The position numbers and the translations under genes are program-made. A stretch of DNA of 18,479 nt from Paracoccaceae bacterium (GTDB taxonomy: Bacteria; Pseudomonadota; Alphaproteobacteria; Rhodobacterales; Rhodobacteraceae). Below, in pieces: positions 6,027 to 14,116 of the stretch; position 1 is the first letter of the stretch, and each line of letters begins with the position of its first letter. The notes under the pieces were generated by a model. It saw only the letters and a program-made list of their open reading frames with translations. It was not told the origin of the DNA and did no database searches. Location of the stretch: NCBI GenBank assembly GCA_006227805.1, contig SBFT01000108.1, forward strand, positions 1 through 18,479, read 5' to 3'.

Positions 6027-6915
6027 GACAGACCGGCGATTGCCCCAGCCCGCAGCGATGCTGCGGCTGATCAAGCCGATCACATGGTTCCCGCCGATGT
6101 GGGCCTATCTCTGCGGTGTCGTGTCCTCGGGCGTCTCGCCCGCGGGTCAATGGCCGCTGGTGATCCTGGGCGTGATCCTGGCCGGACCGATCGTCTGCGG
6201 GATGAGCCAGGCCGCCAACGACTGGTGCGACCGCCATGTCGACGCCATCAACGAACCCGATCGCCCGATCCCGTCGGGCCGCATCCCCGGACGCTGGGGA
6301 CTGTGGATCGCGCTGGCCATGTCGGCGCTGTCGCTGCTGGTGGGCTGGCAGCTGGGACCCTGGGGCTTTGGCGCGACGATCCTCGGGGTTCTGGCCGCCT
6401 GGGCCTATTCGGCGGAACCCGTTCGGCTGAAGCGGTCGGGCTGGTGGGGGCCGGGCCTGGTTGGCCTGAGCTACGAGACGCTGCCCTGGATCACCGGCGC
6501 CGCCGTCCTGTCGGCGGGCGCGCCCGCCACCCCGGTCCTGATCGTCGCGGTTCTCTATGGCCTGGGCGCGCATGGCATCATGACGCTGAACGATTTCAAG
6601 GCCTTGGAGGGAGACCGCCAGATGGGCGTGAACTCGCTTCCCGTCACGCTGGGCCCCGTCCGAGCGGCGCAGGTCGCCTGCCTGGTGATGAGCGTGCCGC
6701 AGGTCGTCGTGATCGCCCTTCTGGCCTATTGGGACAAGCCCTTGCACGCTCTGGGCGTAGCGGGCGTCCTGGCCCTGCAATTCTGGGCGATGACCGTGAT
6801 GTTCCGCGATCCGAAGGCCAAGGCGCCCTGGTACAACGGCACGGGCGTCACGCTTTATGTCGCGGGCATGATGATCGCGGCCTTCGCGCTGCGCAGCCTG
6901 GGAGCCACACCATGA
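6007..6915 (+). CDS. bchG: Bacteriochlorophyll synthase (UbiA-family prenyltransferase)
   Basis: BchG esterifies bacteriochlorophyllide a with geranylgeranyl or phytyl diphosphate at the membrane. KPITWFPPMWAYLCGVVSSG near the N-terminus is a chlorophyll-synthase signature. The first Asp-rich motif, NDWCDRHVDAINEPDRPIPS, begins at Asn71. The second, LNDFKALEGDRQMGVNSLP, has Asn195-Asp196. Several hydrophobic helices follow the UbiA pattern. Starting at ATG 6007 (MSVSETMTDRRLPQP) gives 302 residues, the usual size. No candidate start has a convincing ribosome-binding site. ATG 6025, ATG 6058 and an upstream in-frame ATG at 5947 are alternatives, and the promoter geometry argues for a later start. 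The end overlaps the next gene by ATGA. Confidence 0.94.
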   Translation: MSVSETMTDRRLPQPAAMLRLIKPITWFPPMWAYLCGVVSSGVSPAGQWPLVILGVILAGPIVCGMSQAANDWCDRHVDAINEPDRPIPSGRIPGRWGLWIALAMSALSLLVGWQLGPWGFGATILGVLAAWAYSAEPVRLKRSGWWGPGLVGLSYETLPWITGAAVLSAGAPATPVLIVAVLYGLGAHGIMTLNDFKALEGDRQMGVNSLPVTLGPVRAAQVACLVMSVPQVVVIALLAYWDKPLHALGVAGVLALQFWAMTVMFRDPKAKAPWYNGTGVTLYVAGMMIAAFALRSLGATP

Positions 6916-8201
6916 GACGGCTGGGCTGGATCGACATCGTGCGCCTAGGCCTGGTGCAGATGTGCCTGGGCGCGGTGGTCGTCCTGACGACATCGACGCT
7001 GAACCGGCTGATGGTCGTCGAACTGGCGCTGCCTGCGGTCCTGCCGGGCCTGCTTGTGGCGCTGCATTACGGCATCCAGATCACACGGCCCAACTGGGGC
7101 TTCCGGTCCGACACCAAGGGCAACCGCACCGTCTTCGTGCTGGGCGGCATGGCCGCGCTGGCGCTGGGGGCCTTCCTGGCGGCGCTCGGCGTGACGGTGA
7201 TGGAGGGCGCGTTCGGCCTGGGCCTCGCGCTGTCGATCCTGGCCTATGGCCTGATCGGGGTCGGCGTCGGGGCCTCGGGCACGTCGCTTCTGGCGCTGCT
7301 GGCGACGGCCACCGCCCCTGAAAGGCGCGCGGCGGCGGCCACGATCACCTGGCTGATGATGATCTTCGGGATCGCCGCGACGGCGGGCACCGTGGGCGCC
7401 TTCCTCGACCCCTATTCGCCTGCCCTGCTGCTGCGGATCGTCGCCATCGTCTGCCTCGGCGCCGTGGCGCTGACCGCGCTGGCGATGCGCGGGATCGAGG
7501 CGCGCGTCGATGCCTCGCCCCAGCCCGAGGACATGCCCTTCCGGCATGGACTGGCCGAAATCTGGGGCGAGCGCGAGGCGCGGAATTTCACCATCTTCGT
7601 CTTCCTGTCGATGACCGCCTATTTCATGCAGGAGCTGATCCTGGAACCCTATGCGGGCCTTGTCTTCGGCTTCACGCCGGGTCAGTCCACGTCGCTGTCG
7701 GGCGCGCAGAATGGCGGGGTCTTCGTCGGCATGGTGCTGGTGGGCGTCGCCGCCACCGGCCTGCGCATCGGATCGCTGAAGGCCTGGGTCGTCGCGGGAT
7801 GCCTGGGATCGGCGGCCATGCTGGGCATCATCAGCGCCCTCGGCCAGATCGGCCCCGGCGCGCCTCTGGTCGCCGCCGTGACGGGTCTGGGTTTCTTCAA
7901 CGGCATGTTCGCCGTCGCCGCCATCGGATCGATGATGGCGCTGGCAGGCCGGGGGCGCAGCGCACGCGAAGGCACGCGCATGGGGCTCTGGGGTGCGGCC
8001 CAGGCGCTGGCCGCGGGCTTCGGCGGACTGGCGGGTGCCGCCGCCGCCGACCTGATGCGCCAGGGGCTGGCCGACGATGCCACAGCCTTCGGAGCGGTCT
8101 TCCTGGCGGAGGCCGTGCTTTTCGTGATTGCCGCCCTGATGGCCCTGCAGGTCATGGAACGCGGCGTCGTCAAATCCGCAACCCTGGTTCCGGGAGAATG
8201 A
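6912..8201 (+). CDS. bch2: PucC-family (BCD family) membrane protein, Bch2/ORF428-like
   Basis: This is a 429-residue polytopic membrane protein of the major-facilitator superfamily, with about 12 hydrophobic segments. The loop ALHYGIQITRPNWGFRSDTK is typical of PucC/LhaA proteins, which assist light-harvesting complex assembly or pigment delivery. The position between bchG and bchP matches ORF428 (bch2) of Rhodobacter. Its exact biochemical role is not established; handling of bacteriochlorophyll or its tail at the membrane is the usual suggestion. The ATG at 6912 overlaps the bchG stop (ATGA), and bchP starts four bases after its stop. LhaA and PucC themselves are relatives, but gene context favours Bch2. 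Confidence 0.88.
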   Translation: MRRLGWIDIVRLGLVQMCLGAVVVLTTSTLNRLMVVELALPAVLPGLLVALHYGIQITRPNWGFRSDTKGNRTVFVLGGMAALALGAFLAALGVTVMEGAFGLGLALSILAYGLIGVGVGASGTSLLALLATATAPERRAAAATITWLMMIFGIAATAGTVGAFLDPYSPALLLRIVAIVCLGAVALTALAMRGIEARVDASPQPEDMPFRHGLAEIWGEREARNFTIFVFLSMTAYFMQELILEPYAGLVFGFTPGQSTSLSGAQNGGVFVGMVLVGVAATGLRIGSLKAWVVAGCLGSAAMLGIISALGQIGPGAPLVAAVTGLGFFNGMFAVAAIGSMMALAGRGRSAREGTRMGLWGAAQALAAGFGGLAGAAAADLMRQGLADDATAFGAVFLAEAVLFVIAALMALQVMERGVVKSATLVPGE

Positions 8202-8205
8202 TCGC

Positions 8206-9381
8206 ATGTATGATGTCGTCGTCGTAGGAGGCGGCCCGTCCGGGGCCACGGCAGCCGAGGACCTGGCCCGCTCGGGTCACAAGGTGGTGCTTCTGGACCG
8301 CGAGGGCCGGATCAAGCCCTGCGGCGGCGCCATACCGCCCCGGCTGATGGAGGATTTCCACATCGGCGATGCACAACTGGTCGCCAAGGTGAACACGGCG
8401 CGCATGATCTCGCCCACCGGAAGGATGGTGGACATCCCGATCGAGAACGGTTTCGTCGGCATGGTTGACCGCAAGGATTTCGATCCTTTCCTGCGCGCAC
8501 GCGCGCAGGAGGCAGGGGCGGATTACCGCGTCGGCACCTTCCTGCGGATCGAGCGCGACAACGGCACGCGCGTGATCTACCGCGACAAGGCCAGCGGCGA
8601 GGAGATGGCGCTGGAAACCCGCCTGATCATCGGCGCGGACGGCGCGCGCAGCAGGGTCGGCAAGGCCGAGGTGCCCGGTTGGGACAAGATACCTTACGTC
8701 CTGGCCTATCACGAGATCATCAAGGCCCCGCCCAAGAACGAGGTCTACGACCCCGTCCGCTGCGACGTGATCTATGACGGCGCGATCAGCCCGGATTTCT
8801 ATGGCTGGGTTTTCCCCCATGGCGAAAGCGCCAGCGTGGGCATGGGCACGGGACACACGGATGTCGATCTGAAACAGGCCACCGCCGCCCTGCGCCAGGC
8901 CAGCGGCCTCACCGAGTGCGAAACCCTGCGCCGCGAAGGCGCTCCGATCCCGCTGCATCCGCTGGACCGCTGGGACAATGGCCGCGACGTGGTGCTGGCG
9001 GGCGACGCGGCGGGCGTCGTCGCGCCGTCTTCGGGCGAAGGCATCTATTACGCGATGGTCGCGGGCCGCGTCGCCGCGACCGCCTGCGCGGCCTGCCTGG
9101 CCAGCGGGCGCGTCAAGGACCTGCAACTGGCGCGGAAACTGTTCATGAAGGAACACAAGACCGTGTTCCGGGTTCTGCAATCCATGCAGAATGCCTATTA
9201 CAGGTCGGACAACCGACGCGAACGCTTCGTGTCGCTGTGTCATGACATCGACGTGCAACGCCTGACTTTCGAGGCCTACATGAACAAGCGGCTGGTCAAG
9301 GCGAGACCATTGGCGCATCTGAAGATCGGCCTCAAGAACTTGGCCCACCTGACGGGACTGGTCTCGCCGGAACGGATATGA
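8206..9381 (+). CDS. bchP: Geranylgeranyl diphosphate/bacteriochlorophyll reductase
   Basis: BchP reduces three double bonds of the geranylgeranyl tail to phytyl, on bacteriochlorophyll or on GGPP, using NADPH and FAD. The 391-residue protein opens with an FAD-binding beta-alpha-beta motif, MYDVVVVGGGPSGATAAEDL, followed by KPCGGAIPP as in the reductase family. IIGADGARSRVGKAE is the middle flavin motif, and VLAGDAAGVVAPSSGEGIYY binds the FAD ribityl region (about residue 265 onward). Length is normal. The start at 8206 has GGGAGAA eight bases upstream. It is the third gene of the bchG operon and its stop overlaps the idi start (ATGA). Confidence 0.96.
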   Translation: MYDVVVVGGGPSGATAAEDLARSGHKVVLLDREGRIKPCGGAIPPRLMEDFHIGDAQLVAKVNTARMISPTGRMVDIPIENGFVGMVDRKDFDPFLRARAQEAGADYRVGTFLRIERDNGTRVIYRDKASGEEMALETRLIIGADGARSRVGKAEVPGWDKIPYVLAYHEIIKAPPKNEVYDPVRCDVIYDGAISPDFYGWVFPHGESASVGMGTGHTDVDLKQATAALRQASGLTECETLRREGAPIPLHPLDRWDNGRDVVLAGDAAGVVAPSSGEGIYYAMVAGRVAATACAACLASGRVKDLQLARKLFMKEHKTVFRVLQSMQNAYYRSDNRRERFVSLCHDIDVQRLTFEAYMNKRLVKARPLAHLKIGLKNLAHLTGLVSPERI

Positions 9382-9920
9382 GCCTCATGATCCCGGCCTG
9401 GGTCAACGGCGAACTGACCCCGGTCGAGAAGCTGGCCGCGCACCAGCAGGGTCTGCGGCACAAGGCCGTGTCGGTTTTCGTGATCCGGGGAACGGAAGTG
9501 CTGCTGCAACGCCGGGCGATGGGCAAGTATCACACCCCCGGCCTCTGGGCGAACACGTGCTGCACCCACCCCGACTGGGACGAGGACCCCGCCGCCTGCG
9601 CGGTGCGCCGCCTGCGCGAGGAGCTGGGGATCACCGGGCTCTATCCCGAACACCGGCACCGGCTGGAATACCGTGCCGATGTCGGCAACGGCATGATCGA
9701 ACATGAGGTGGTCGATGTCTTCCTGGGCCGGGCGGGTGCGGAGATGACCCTTGCGCCGAACCCGGACGAGGTGATGGACATCCGCTGGATCGATTACCAT
9801 GACCTTCTGGCCGAGGTCGCGCGCCATCCCGAACGCTTCACGCCCTGGCTGAAGATCTACCTGGCGGATTACGCCGACATGATCTTCGGACCTGACCTGG
9901 TGATCGCCGCGCGCGACTGA
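9378..9920 (+). CDS. idi: Isopentenyl-diphosphate delta-isomerase, type I
   Basis: Idi interconverts IPP and DMAPP, supplying prenyl precursors for the bacteriochlorophyll tail, carotenoids and quinones. The protein has 180 residues. Its Nudix-like fold is recognisable from LWANTCCTHP, with catalytic Cys62 and metal-ligand His64 (equivalent to E. coli Cys67/His69), from AVRRLREELGI, and from the IEHEVVDVFLG acidic motif (E. coli Glu114/Glu116). Upstream His22 and His28 in AAHQQGLRHKAV probably complete the metal site. It overlaps bchP by ATGA and is the last gene of the photosynthesis block. An idi homologue at this position is typical of Rhodobacter-type clusters. Confidence 0.95.
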   Translation: MSLMIPAWVNGELTPVEKLAAHQQGLRHKAVSVFVIRGTEVLLQRRAMGKYHTPGLWANTCCTHPDWDEDPAACAVRRLREELGITGLYPEHRHRLEYRADVGNGMIEHEVVDVFLGRAGAEMTLAPNPDEVMDIRWIDYHDLLAEVARHPERFTPWLKIYLADYADMIFGPDLVIAARD

Positions 9921-9978
9921 TCCCGGTCTTGATCCCTTCGGCGCGTGCTGGTTCAGTGGCGCCCGGAGGATCCGACAC

Positions 9979-11235
9979 ATGACAGTATTGATCGCAGGCG
10001 GCGGCATCGCCGGCTTGACCCTGGGCCTGACGCTGCACCAGATCGGCGTGCCTTTCAGAATCTACGAGACCACGCGCGAAATCCGGCCCCTGGGTGTCGG
10101 GATCAACATCCAGCCCAACGCGGTGCGCGAATTGTTCGACCTGGGCCTCGAGGACCGGATGGACACGATCGGCGTGCGCACCCGGCAATACGGCTTCTAT
10201 TCCAAGCTGGGCAAGACCATCTGGGAGGAACCGCGCGGCACCTGGGCGGGCTATGCCTGGCCGCAATTCTCGGTCCATCGCGGACATCTGCAGGTGATGC
10301 TGCACCGCGAACTGATCGCGCGGGCGGGACCCGATTGCGTGGTGACGGACGCGCGGGCGATCGGGTTCGAGACCGGTCCGCACGGGGCAGTCCTGCACCT
10401 TTCGGGCGGGCGCGCGGAAGGGTCGCTGCTGATCGCGGCGGACGGCATCCATTCGGCGATCCGCGCGCAGATGCAGCCGCAGGAAGGCCCGCCCATCTGG
10501 GGGGGTGCGATCCTGTGGCGGGCGACATCGCGCGCGCGGCCCTTCTTCGGTGGCGCCGCCATGGCGCTGATCGGGCACGACACGCAGCGTCTGGTGGCCT
10601 ATCCGATCTCGTATCCCGACGAGGCGGGCGAGGTCGTCATGAACTGGATCGCCGAATTGCGGGTGGATCCGTCGCAGGGCTGGCGCAAGGAGGACTGGAA
10701 CCGCCAGGCCAACCGCGCGGACTTCCGGCCCGCCTTCGAAGCGTGGCGTTTCGACTGGCTGGACGTGCCCGCGCTGATCGACAGCGCCGCAGAGGTTCTG
10801 GAATACCCGATGGTGGATCGCGATCCCCTGGACCACTGGACCGAGGGGCGCGTCACGCTGATGGGCGACGCCGCACACCCGACCTATCCCGTCGGCTCGA
10901 ACGGGGCCAGCCAGGCGATCATGGATGCCCGCGTGATCGGCGCGAAGCTTCTGGAACACGGGCTGACACCGGAGGCGCTGATGGCCTACGAGGCCGAGAT
11001 GCGGCCCCTGACCACGGGCGTCGTGCGGGCCAATCGCGGCGGCGGAGGCCCGGACGCGGTGCTGCAACGGGTCGAAGACCTGTGCGGCGGCGATTTCGAC
11101 GTGATCGACGACGTGATCCCCCGGGCCGACCTGGCCGCCCATGCGGCCAAGTACAAGTCGATTGCCGGTTTCTCGATCGAGGCGCTGAACGCCCGGCCCA
11201 GGACGATCGCCGAGGGTGCGAGGCTGGCTTCCTAG
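9979..11235 (+). CDS. FAD-dependent monooxygenase, PhzS-like group
   Basis: This is a 418-residue class A flavoprotein monooxygenase, predicted to hydroxylate an aromatic or related small substrate using NAD(P)H and O2. Visible features are the N-terminal FAD motif VLIAGGGIAGLTLGL (Gly7-9, Gly12), VGINIQPNAVREL, the central LIAADGIHSAIR, and VTLMGDAAHPTYPVGSNGAS around Asp297. The segment ANRGGGGPDAVLQRVEDL near the C-terminus recalls PhzS (5-methylphenazine-1-carboxylate monooxygenase) and related flavin-dependent oxidoreductases. No phenazine genes are nearby, so the substrate is unknown. GGAGGA lies eight bases upstream of the ATG. It begins 58 bp after idi and is probably co-transcribed with the racemase-like gene that follows. 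Confidence 0.85.
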   Translation: MTVLIAGGGIAGLTLGLTLHQIGVPFRIYETTREIRPLGVGINIQPNAVRELFDLGLEDRMDTIGVRTRQYGFYSKLGKTIWEEPRGTWAGYAWPQFSVHRGHLQVMLHRELIARAGPDCVVTDARAIGFETGPHGAVLHLSGGRAEGSLLIAADGIHSAIRAQMQPQEGPPIWGGAILWRATSRARPFFGGAAMALIGHDTQRLVAYPISYPDEAGEVVMNWIAELRVDPSQGWRKEDWNRQANRADFRPAFEAWRFDWLDVPALIDSAAEVLEYPMVDRDPLDHWTEGRVTLMGDAAHPTYPVGSNGASQAIMDARVIGAKLLEHGLTPEALMAYEAEMRPLTTGVVRANRGGGGPDAVLQRVEDLCGGDFDVIDDVIPRADLAAHAAKYKSIAGFSIEALNARPRTIAEGARLAS

Positions 11236-11292
11236 CCCGCGCGCTCTGACAACGCGCCCGGGCCGCCGCGCCAAAGCGAAAGGACAAGAGGG

Positions 11293-12405
11293 ATGCTGGA
11301 CCGGAACGGACCCCTGAAGGGCCTGCGGGTCGTCGAACTGGCCGGGCTGGGGCCCGGCCCCTTCGCCTGCATGATGCTGGCCGACATGGGGGCCGAGGTG
11401 GTGCGCGTGGCGCGCCCCGGGCTGAAGCCCCTGTTCGGGATCGATCAGAAATACAACCTCTACGACCGGTCGCGCCGGGCGCTGGAACTGAACCTGCGCG
11501 ACCCGGGCGACCGCGACGCGGCCTTGCAGCTGATCGACCGGGCCGAGATCCTGGTCGAAGGCTATCGCCCCGGCGTGATCGAGAGGCTGGGCCTTGGGCC
11601 GGACGTCTTGCTGGCGCGCAATCCGGGCCTGGTGATCGGGCGCATGACGGGCTGGGGCCAGGACGGTCCGCTGCGCGACCGGGCGGGGCATGACATCGAC
11701 TACATGGCGATTTCGGGGGCGCTCTGGGCGATCGGGCCGGCGGACGCGCCGCCACCGCCGCCGCAGAACATCGTGGCCGACCTGGCGGGGGGCGGCATGA
11801 TGATGGTGGCGGGGGTTCTGGCCGCGCTGACCCATGCCCGCGCGACCGGGCAAGGACAGGTGGTCGATACCTGCATGTCGGATGGCTCTGCCCTGATGAT
11901 GGTCATGCAGTACGGATTGAAGGCCGCCGGTCTGGGCCATGACGGGGCGCGGGGATCGGATATCCTGAATGGCGGCGCCGCCTGGTATCGCTGCTATGCC
12001 ACGAAGGACGGCGGCTACATCGCCCTGGGTGCGATCGAGCCGCAGTTCTTCGCGACGCTTCTTCAGGCGATCGGGCGCAGCGACGATCCGATTTTCGCCC
12101 ACCAATATGGCGCAAGGAGCCAGGCGGCGATGCACGCAGAGCTTGAGGCGATCTTCGCGACGAAGACACGCGACGAATGGACGGCGATCCTAGAACCGCT
12201 GGATGCCTGCGCCGCGCCCGTCCTGTCGATGGACGAGGCACCGGATCATCCGCACAACAGGGCGCGCGGCACCTTCGTCGAGACCGACGGACTCGTCCAG
12301 CCCGGCACCTGTCCGCGCTTTTCCGCGACCCCGGGCGATCCGCCTACCCATGGCGACGCCGGGCGCGTGAGCCTGGACGAGGTCCTCGCGCGCTGGGACG
12401 CATGA
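11293..12405 (+). CDS. Alpha-methylacyl-CoA racemase-type enzyme (CoA-transferase family III)
   Basis: The protein has 370 residues. LKGLRVVELAGLGPGPFACM and ADMGAEVVRV are the standard family III opening. GHDIDYMAISGALWAIG carries the catalytic His-Asp seen in alpha-methylacyl-CoA racemases (His133 here). Asp163 (NIVADLAGGGMM) and Glu249 (GAIEPQFF) match the other catalytic positions of the mycobacterial enzyme (His126, Asp156, Glu241). Formyl-CoA-transferase-like members use a catalytic Asp in a different context, so racemase or epimerase is the better call. A role in branched-chain or steroid acyl-CoA metabolism is known for the family, but the substrate here is unknown. AGGA lies eight bases before the ATG. 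The gene is 57 bp after the monooxygenase and in the same direction. Confidence 0.85.
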   Translation: MLDRNGPLKGLRVVELAGLGPGPFACMMLADMGAEVVRVARPGLKPLFGIDQKYNLYDRSRRALELNLRDPGDRDAALQLIDRAEILVEGYRPGVIERLGLGPDVLLARNPGLVIGRMTGWGQDGPLRDRAGHDIDYMAISGALWAIGPADAPPPPPQNIVADLAGGGMMMVAGVLAALTHARATGQGQVVDTCMSDGSALMMVMQYGLKAAGLGHDGARGSDILNGGAAWYRCYATKDGGYIALGAIEPQFFATLLQAIGRSDDPIFAHQYGARSQAAMHAELEAIFATKTRDEWTAILEPLDACAAPVLSMDEAPDHPHNRARGTFVETDGLVQPGTCPRFSATPGDPPTHGDAGRVSLDEVLARWDA

Positions 12406-12502
12406 TCGCCCCGGAATGGTCCTTGTGTGAATCCCCGTCTTGGCAAAGACTGATCCCGGACGGGTCCGCGCAGGATCCGCGTAGCCGACAGGGAGTGTCT
12501 TC

Positions 12503-13990
12503 ATGATCCGTTTCTCGAAAAGGCTTGCGCTGGCGGCAACGGTCGCCGCCGTGACCGGCTTTGGCGCCGCGCAGGCCCAGCAGACCGACATCACGGTCGC
12601 CATGCAGCTGGAACCGCCGCATCTTGACCCCACATCGCACGCCGCAGGCGCGATAGACAGCGTGCTCTATTCCAACGTCTTCGAGGGCCTGACACGCTTC
12701 GCCAGCGATGGCTCGATCGTTCCCGGGCTTGCCGAAAGCTGGGAGATCTCGGATGACGGGCTGGTCTATACCTTCAAGCTGCACGACGGCGTGACCTTCC
12801 ACGACGGCACCACGATGGATGCCGAGGACGTCAAGTTCAGCCTGGACCGCGCCCGCGCCGAGGACAGCGTGAACGCGCAGAAGGCGCTGTTCAGCGGGAT
12901 CAGCGACGTGACCGTTGTCGATCCGCTGACCGTCCAGGTGACGCTGACCGAGCCGAACGGCCTGTTCCTGTTCAACATGGCCTGGGGCGACGCCGTGATC
13001 GTGGCGCCTGAATCGATCGAGGGGATCAAGCAGACGCCGATCGGCACCGGCGCCTTCAAGTTCGTCGAATGGGTGCAGGGCGACCGCATCGTGATCGAGA
13101 AGAACGAAGGCTATTGGGGCACGCCGGCGATGCTGGATCGTGCGACCTTCAAGTTCATCAGCGATCCGACCGCCGCCTTCGCCGCCATGATGGCCGAGGA
13201 CGTGGATGTCTTCAGCGGCTTCCCCGCGCCCGAGAACCTGCCGCAGTTCGCGGCAGACCCCCGGTTCCAGGTGCTGGTCGGATCGACCGAGGGCGAGACG
13301 ATCCTGTCCACCAACAACAAGCAGCCGCCTTTCGACAACATCAAGGTGCGGCAGGCGATCGCCCATGCGATCGACCGGCAGGCGATCATCGACGGTGCGA
13401 TGTTCGGCTATGGCACGCCCATCGGCACCCATTTCGCGCCGCATAACCCGTCCTATGTGGACCTGACGGCGCAGTCGGCCTTCGATCCCGAGAAGGCCAA
13501 GGCGCTTCTGGCCGAGGCAGGCTTGCCCGACGGGTTCGAGACGACGCTGCACCTGCCGCCCCCGTCCTATGCTCGGCGCGGCGGCGAGATCGTCGCAGCG
13601 CAACTGGCGGCCGTGGGGATCAAGGCCGAGATCATCAACGTCGAATGGGCGCAGTGGCTCGAGACCGTGTTCACCGGCAAGAACTTCGGCCTGACCATCG
13701 TCAGCCATACCGAACCGATGGACATCGGCATCTATGCCCGGCCCGATTACTATTTCCAGTACGACAATCCCGCCTTCCAGGAGCTGATGGCGACGCTGAA
13801 CGGCACGACCGACCCGGCCAGGCGGACCGAGCTGCTGCAACAGGCGCAGCGCATGATCGCGGATGACTACGTCAACGGCTACCTGTTCCAGCTGGCCGCA
13901 CTCAGCGTGGCCAAGGCGGGCGTGCAGGGTCTCTGGTCCAATGCACCGACGCAGGCGACAGACCTGACCGCAGTCAGCTGGGCGAACTGA
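12503..13990 (+). CDS. ABC transporter periplasmic solute-binding protein (SBP_bac_5, peptide/nickel type)
   Basis: This is a 495-residue exported binding protein of the DppA/OppA class. A Sec signal peptide (basic MIRFSKR, hydrophobic core, cleavage after AAQA at residue 25) is followed by the mature domain. Family hallmarks are NVFEGLTRFASDGSIVPGLA, the YTFKLHDGVTFHDG segment, GTGAFKFVEW and VRQAIAHAIDRQAI. The solute could be a peptide, an opine or a glycoside and cannot be predicted. GGGAGTG precedes the ATG. No DppB/C/D/F-like permease or ATPase gene follows: the next gene is convergent and unrelated. The protein is therefore an orphan binding protein here, perhaps grouped functionally with the two enzymes upstream. 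Confidence 0.9.
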   Translation: MIRFSKRLALAATVAAVTGFGAAQAQQTDITVAMQLEPPHLDPTSHAAGAIDSVLYSNVFEGLTRFASDGSIVPGLAESWEISDDGLVYTFKLHDGVTFHDGTTMDAEDVKFSLDRARAEDSVNAQKALFSGISDVTVVDPLTVQVTLTEPNGLFLFNMAWGDAVIVAPESIEGIKQTPIGTGAFKFVEWVQGDRIVIEKNEGYWGTPAMLDRATFKFISDPTAAFAAMMAEDVDVFSGFPAPENLPQFAADPRFQVLVGSTEGETILSTNNKQPPFDNIKVRQAIAHAIDRQAIIDGAMFGYGTPIGTHFAPHNPSYVDLTAQSAFDPEKAKALLAEAGLPDGFETTLHLPPPSYARRGGEIVAAQLAAVGIKAEIINVEWAQWLETVFTGKNFGLTIVSHTEPMDIGIYARPDYYFQYDNPAFQELMATLNGTTDPARRTELLQQAQRMIADDYVNGYLFQLAALSVAKAGVQGLWSNAPTQATDLTAVSWAN

Positions 13991-13993
13991 CGG

Positions 13994-14115
13994 CGTTTTT
14001 CGACGCGAAAAACGGCCCGGAAACCGACGCGGTTTACCGGCTTTCTCATGTCAGCCTGTCGGGCCTGGGTCGATTTCGCGTCGAAATCGAAACCGGTTTC
14101 CGCGTCGGGAACCGG
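13994..14115. terminator. Convergent intergenic region with four hairpins (probable bidirectional terminator)
   Basis: Four stem-loops fill most of the gap between convergent genes. H1 (13994-14014) has a perfect 9-bp stem CGTTTTTCG around ACG. H2 (14017-14040) is CCGG-AAACCG around ACG with a one-base bulge. H3 (14071-14089) has a perfect 8-bp stem CGATTTCG around CGT. H4 (14093-14115) is CCGGTTTCCG around CGT with one mismatch. The order AT-stem then CCGG-stem is duplicated, with the loop complemented in the second pair. H4 ends next to the aminotransferase stop codon. Classic U tracts are absent apart from T5 within H1. Confidence 0.65.
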
Positions 14116-14116
14116 C

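Noticed and set aside
6012..6030. Second TGT...ACA before bchG
   Set aside because: The spacer is 13 bases, not 12, so it does not meet the PpsR consensus. It also lies within or beyond the -10.
6084..6911. N-terminal extension of the PucC-like frame back to 6084
   Set aside because: The extra sequence is the out-of-frame shadow of bchG. The ATG at 6912 overlapping the bchG stop is the natural start.
9838..12135. Very long open frame on the minus strand (about 765 codons) opposite the monooxygenase and racemase genes
   Set aside because: Its translation is rich in Arg, His, Gly and Pro with no domain signature. It is the antisense shadow expected of GC-rich coding DNA, and the plus-strand genes have clear catalytic motifs.
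12406..12502. Possible promoter before the binding-protein gene (TTGTGT...AAGACT)
   Set aside because: Both hexamers match the consensus poorly, and a direct repeat of TCCGCG there looks incidental. No element is supported beyond the Shine-Dalgarno.
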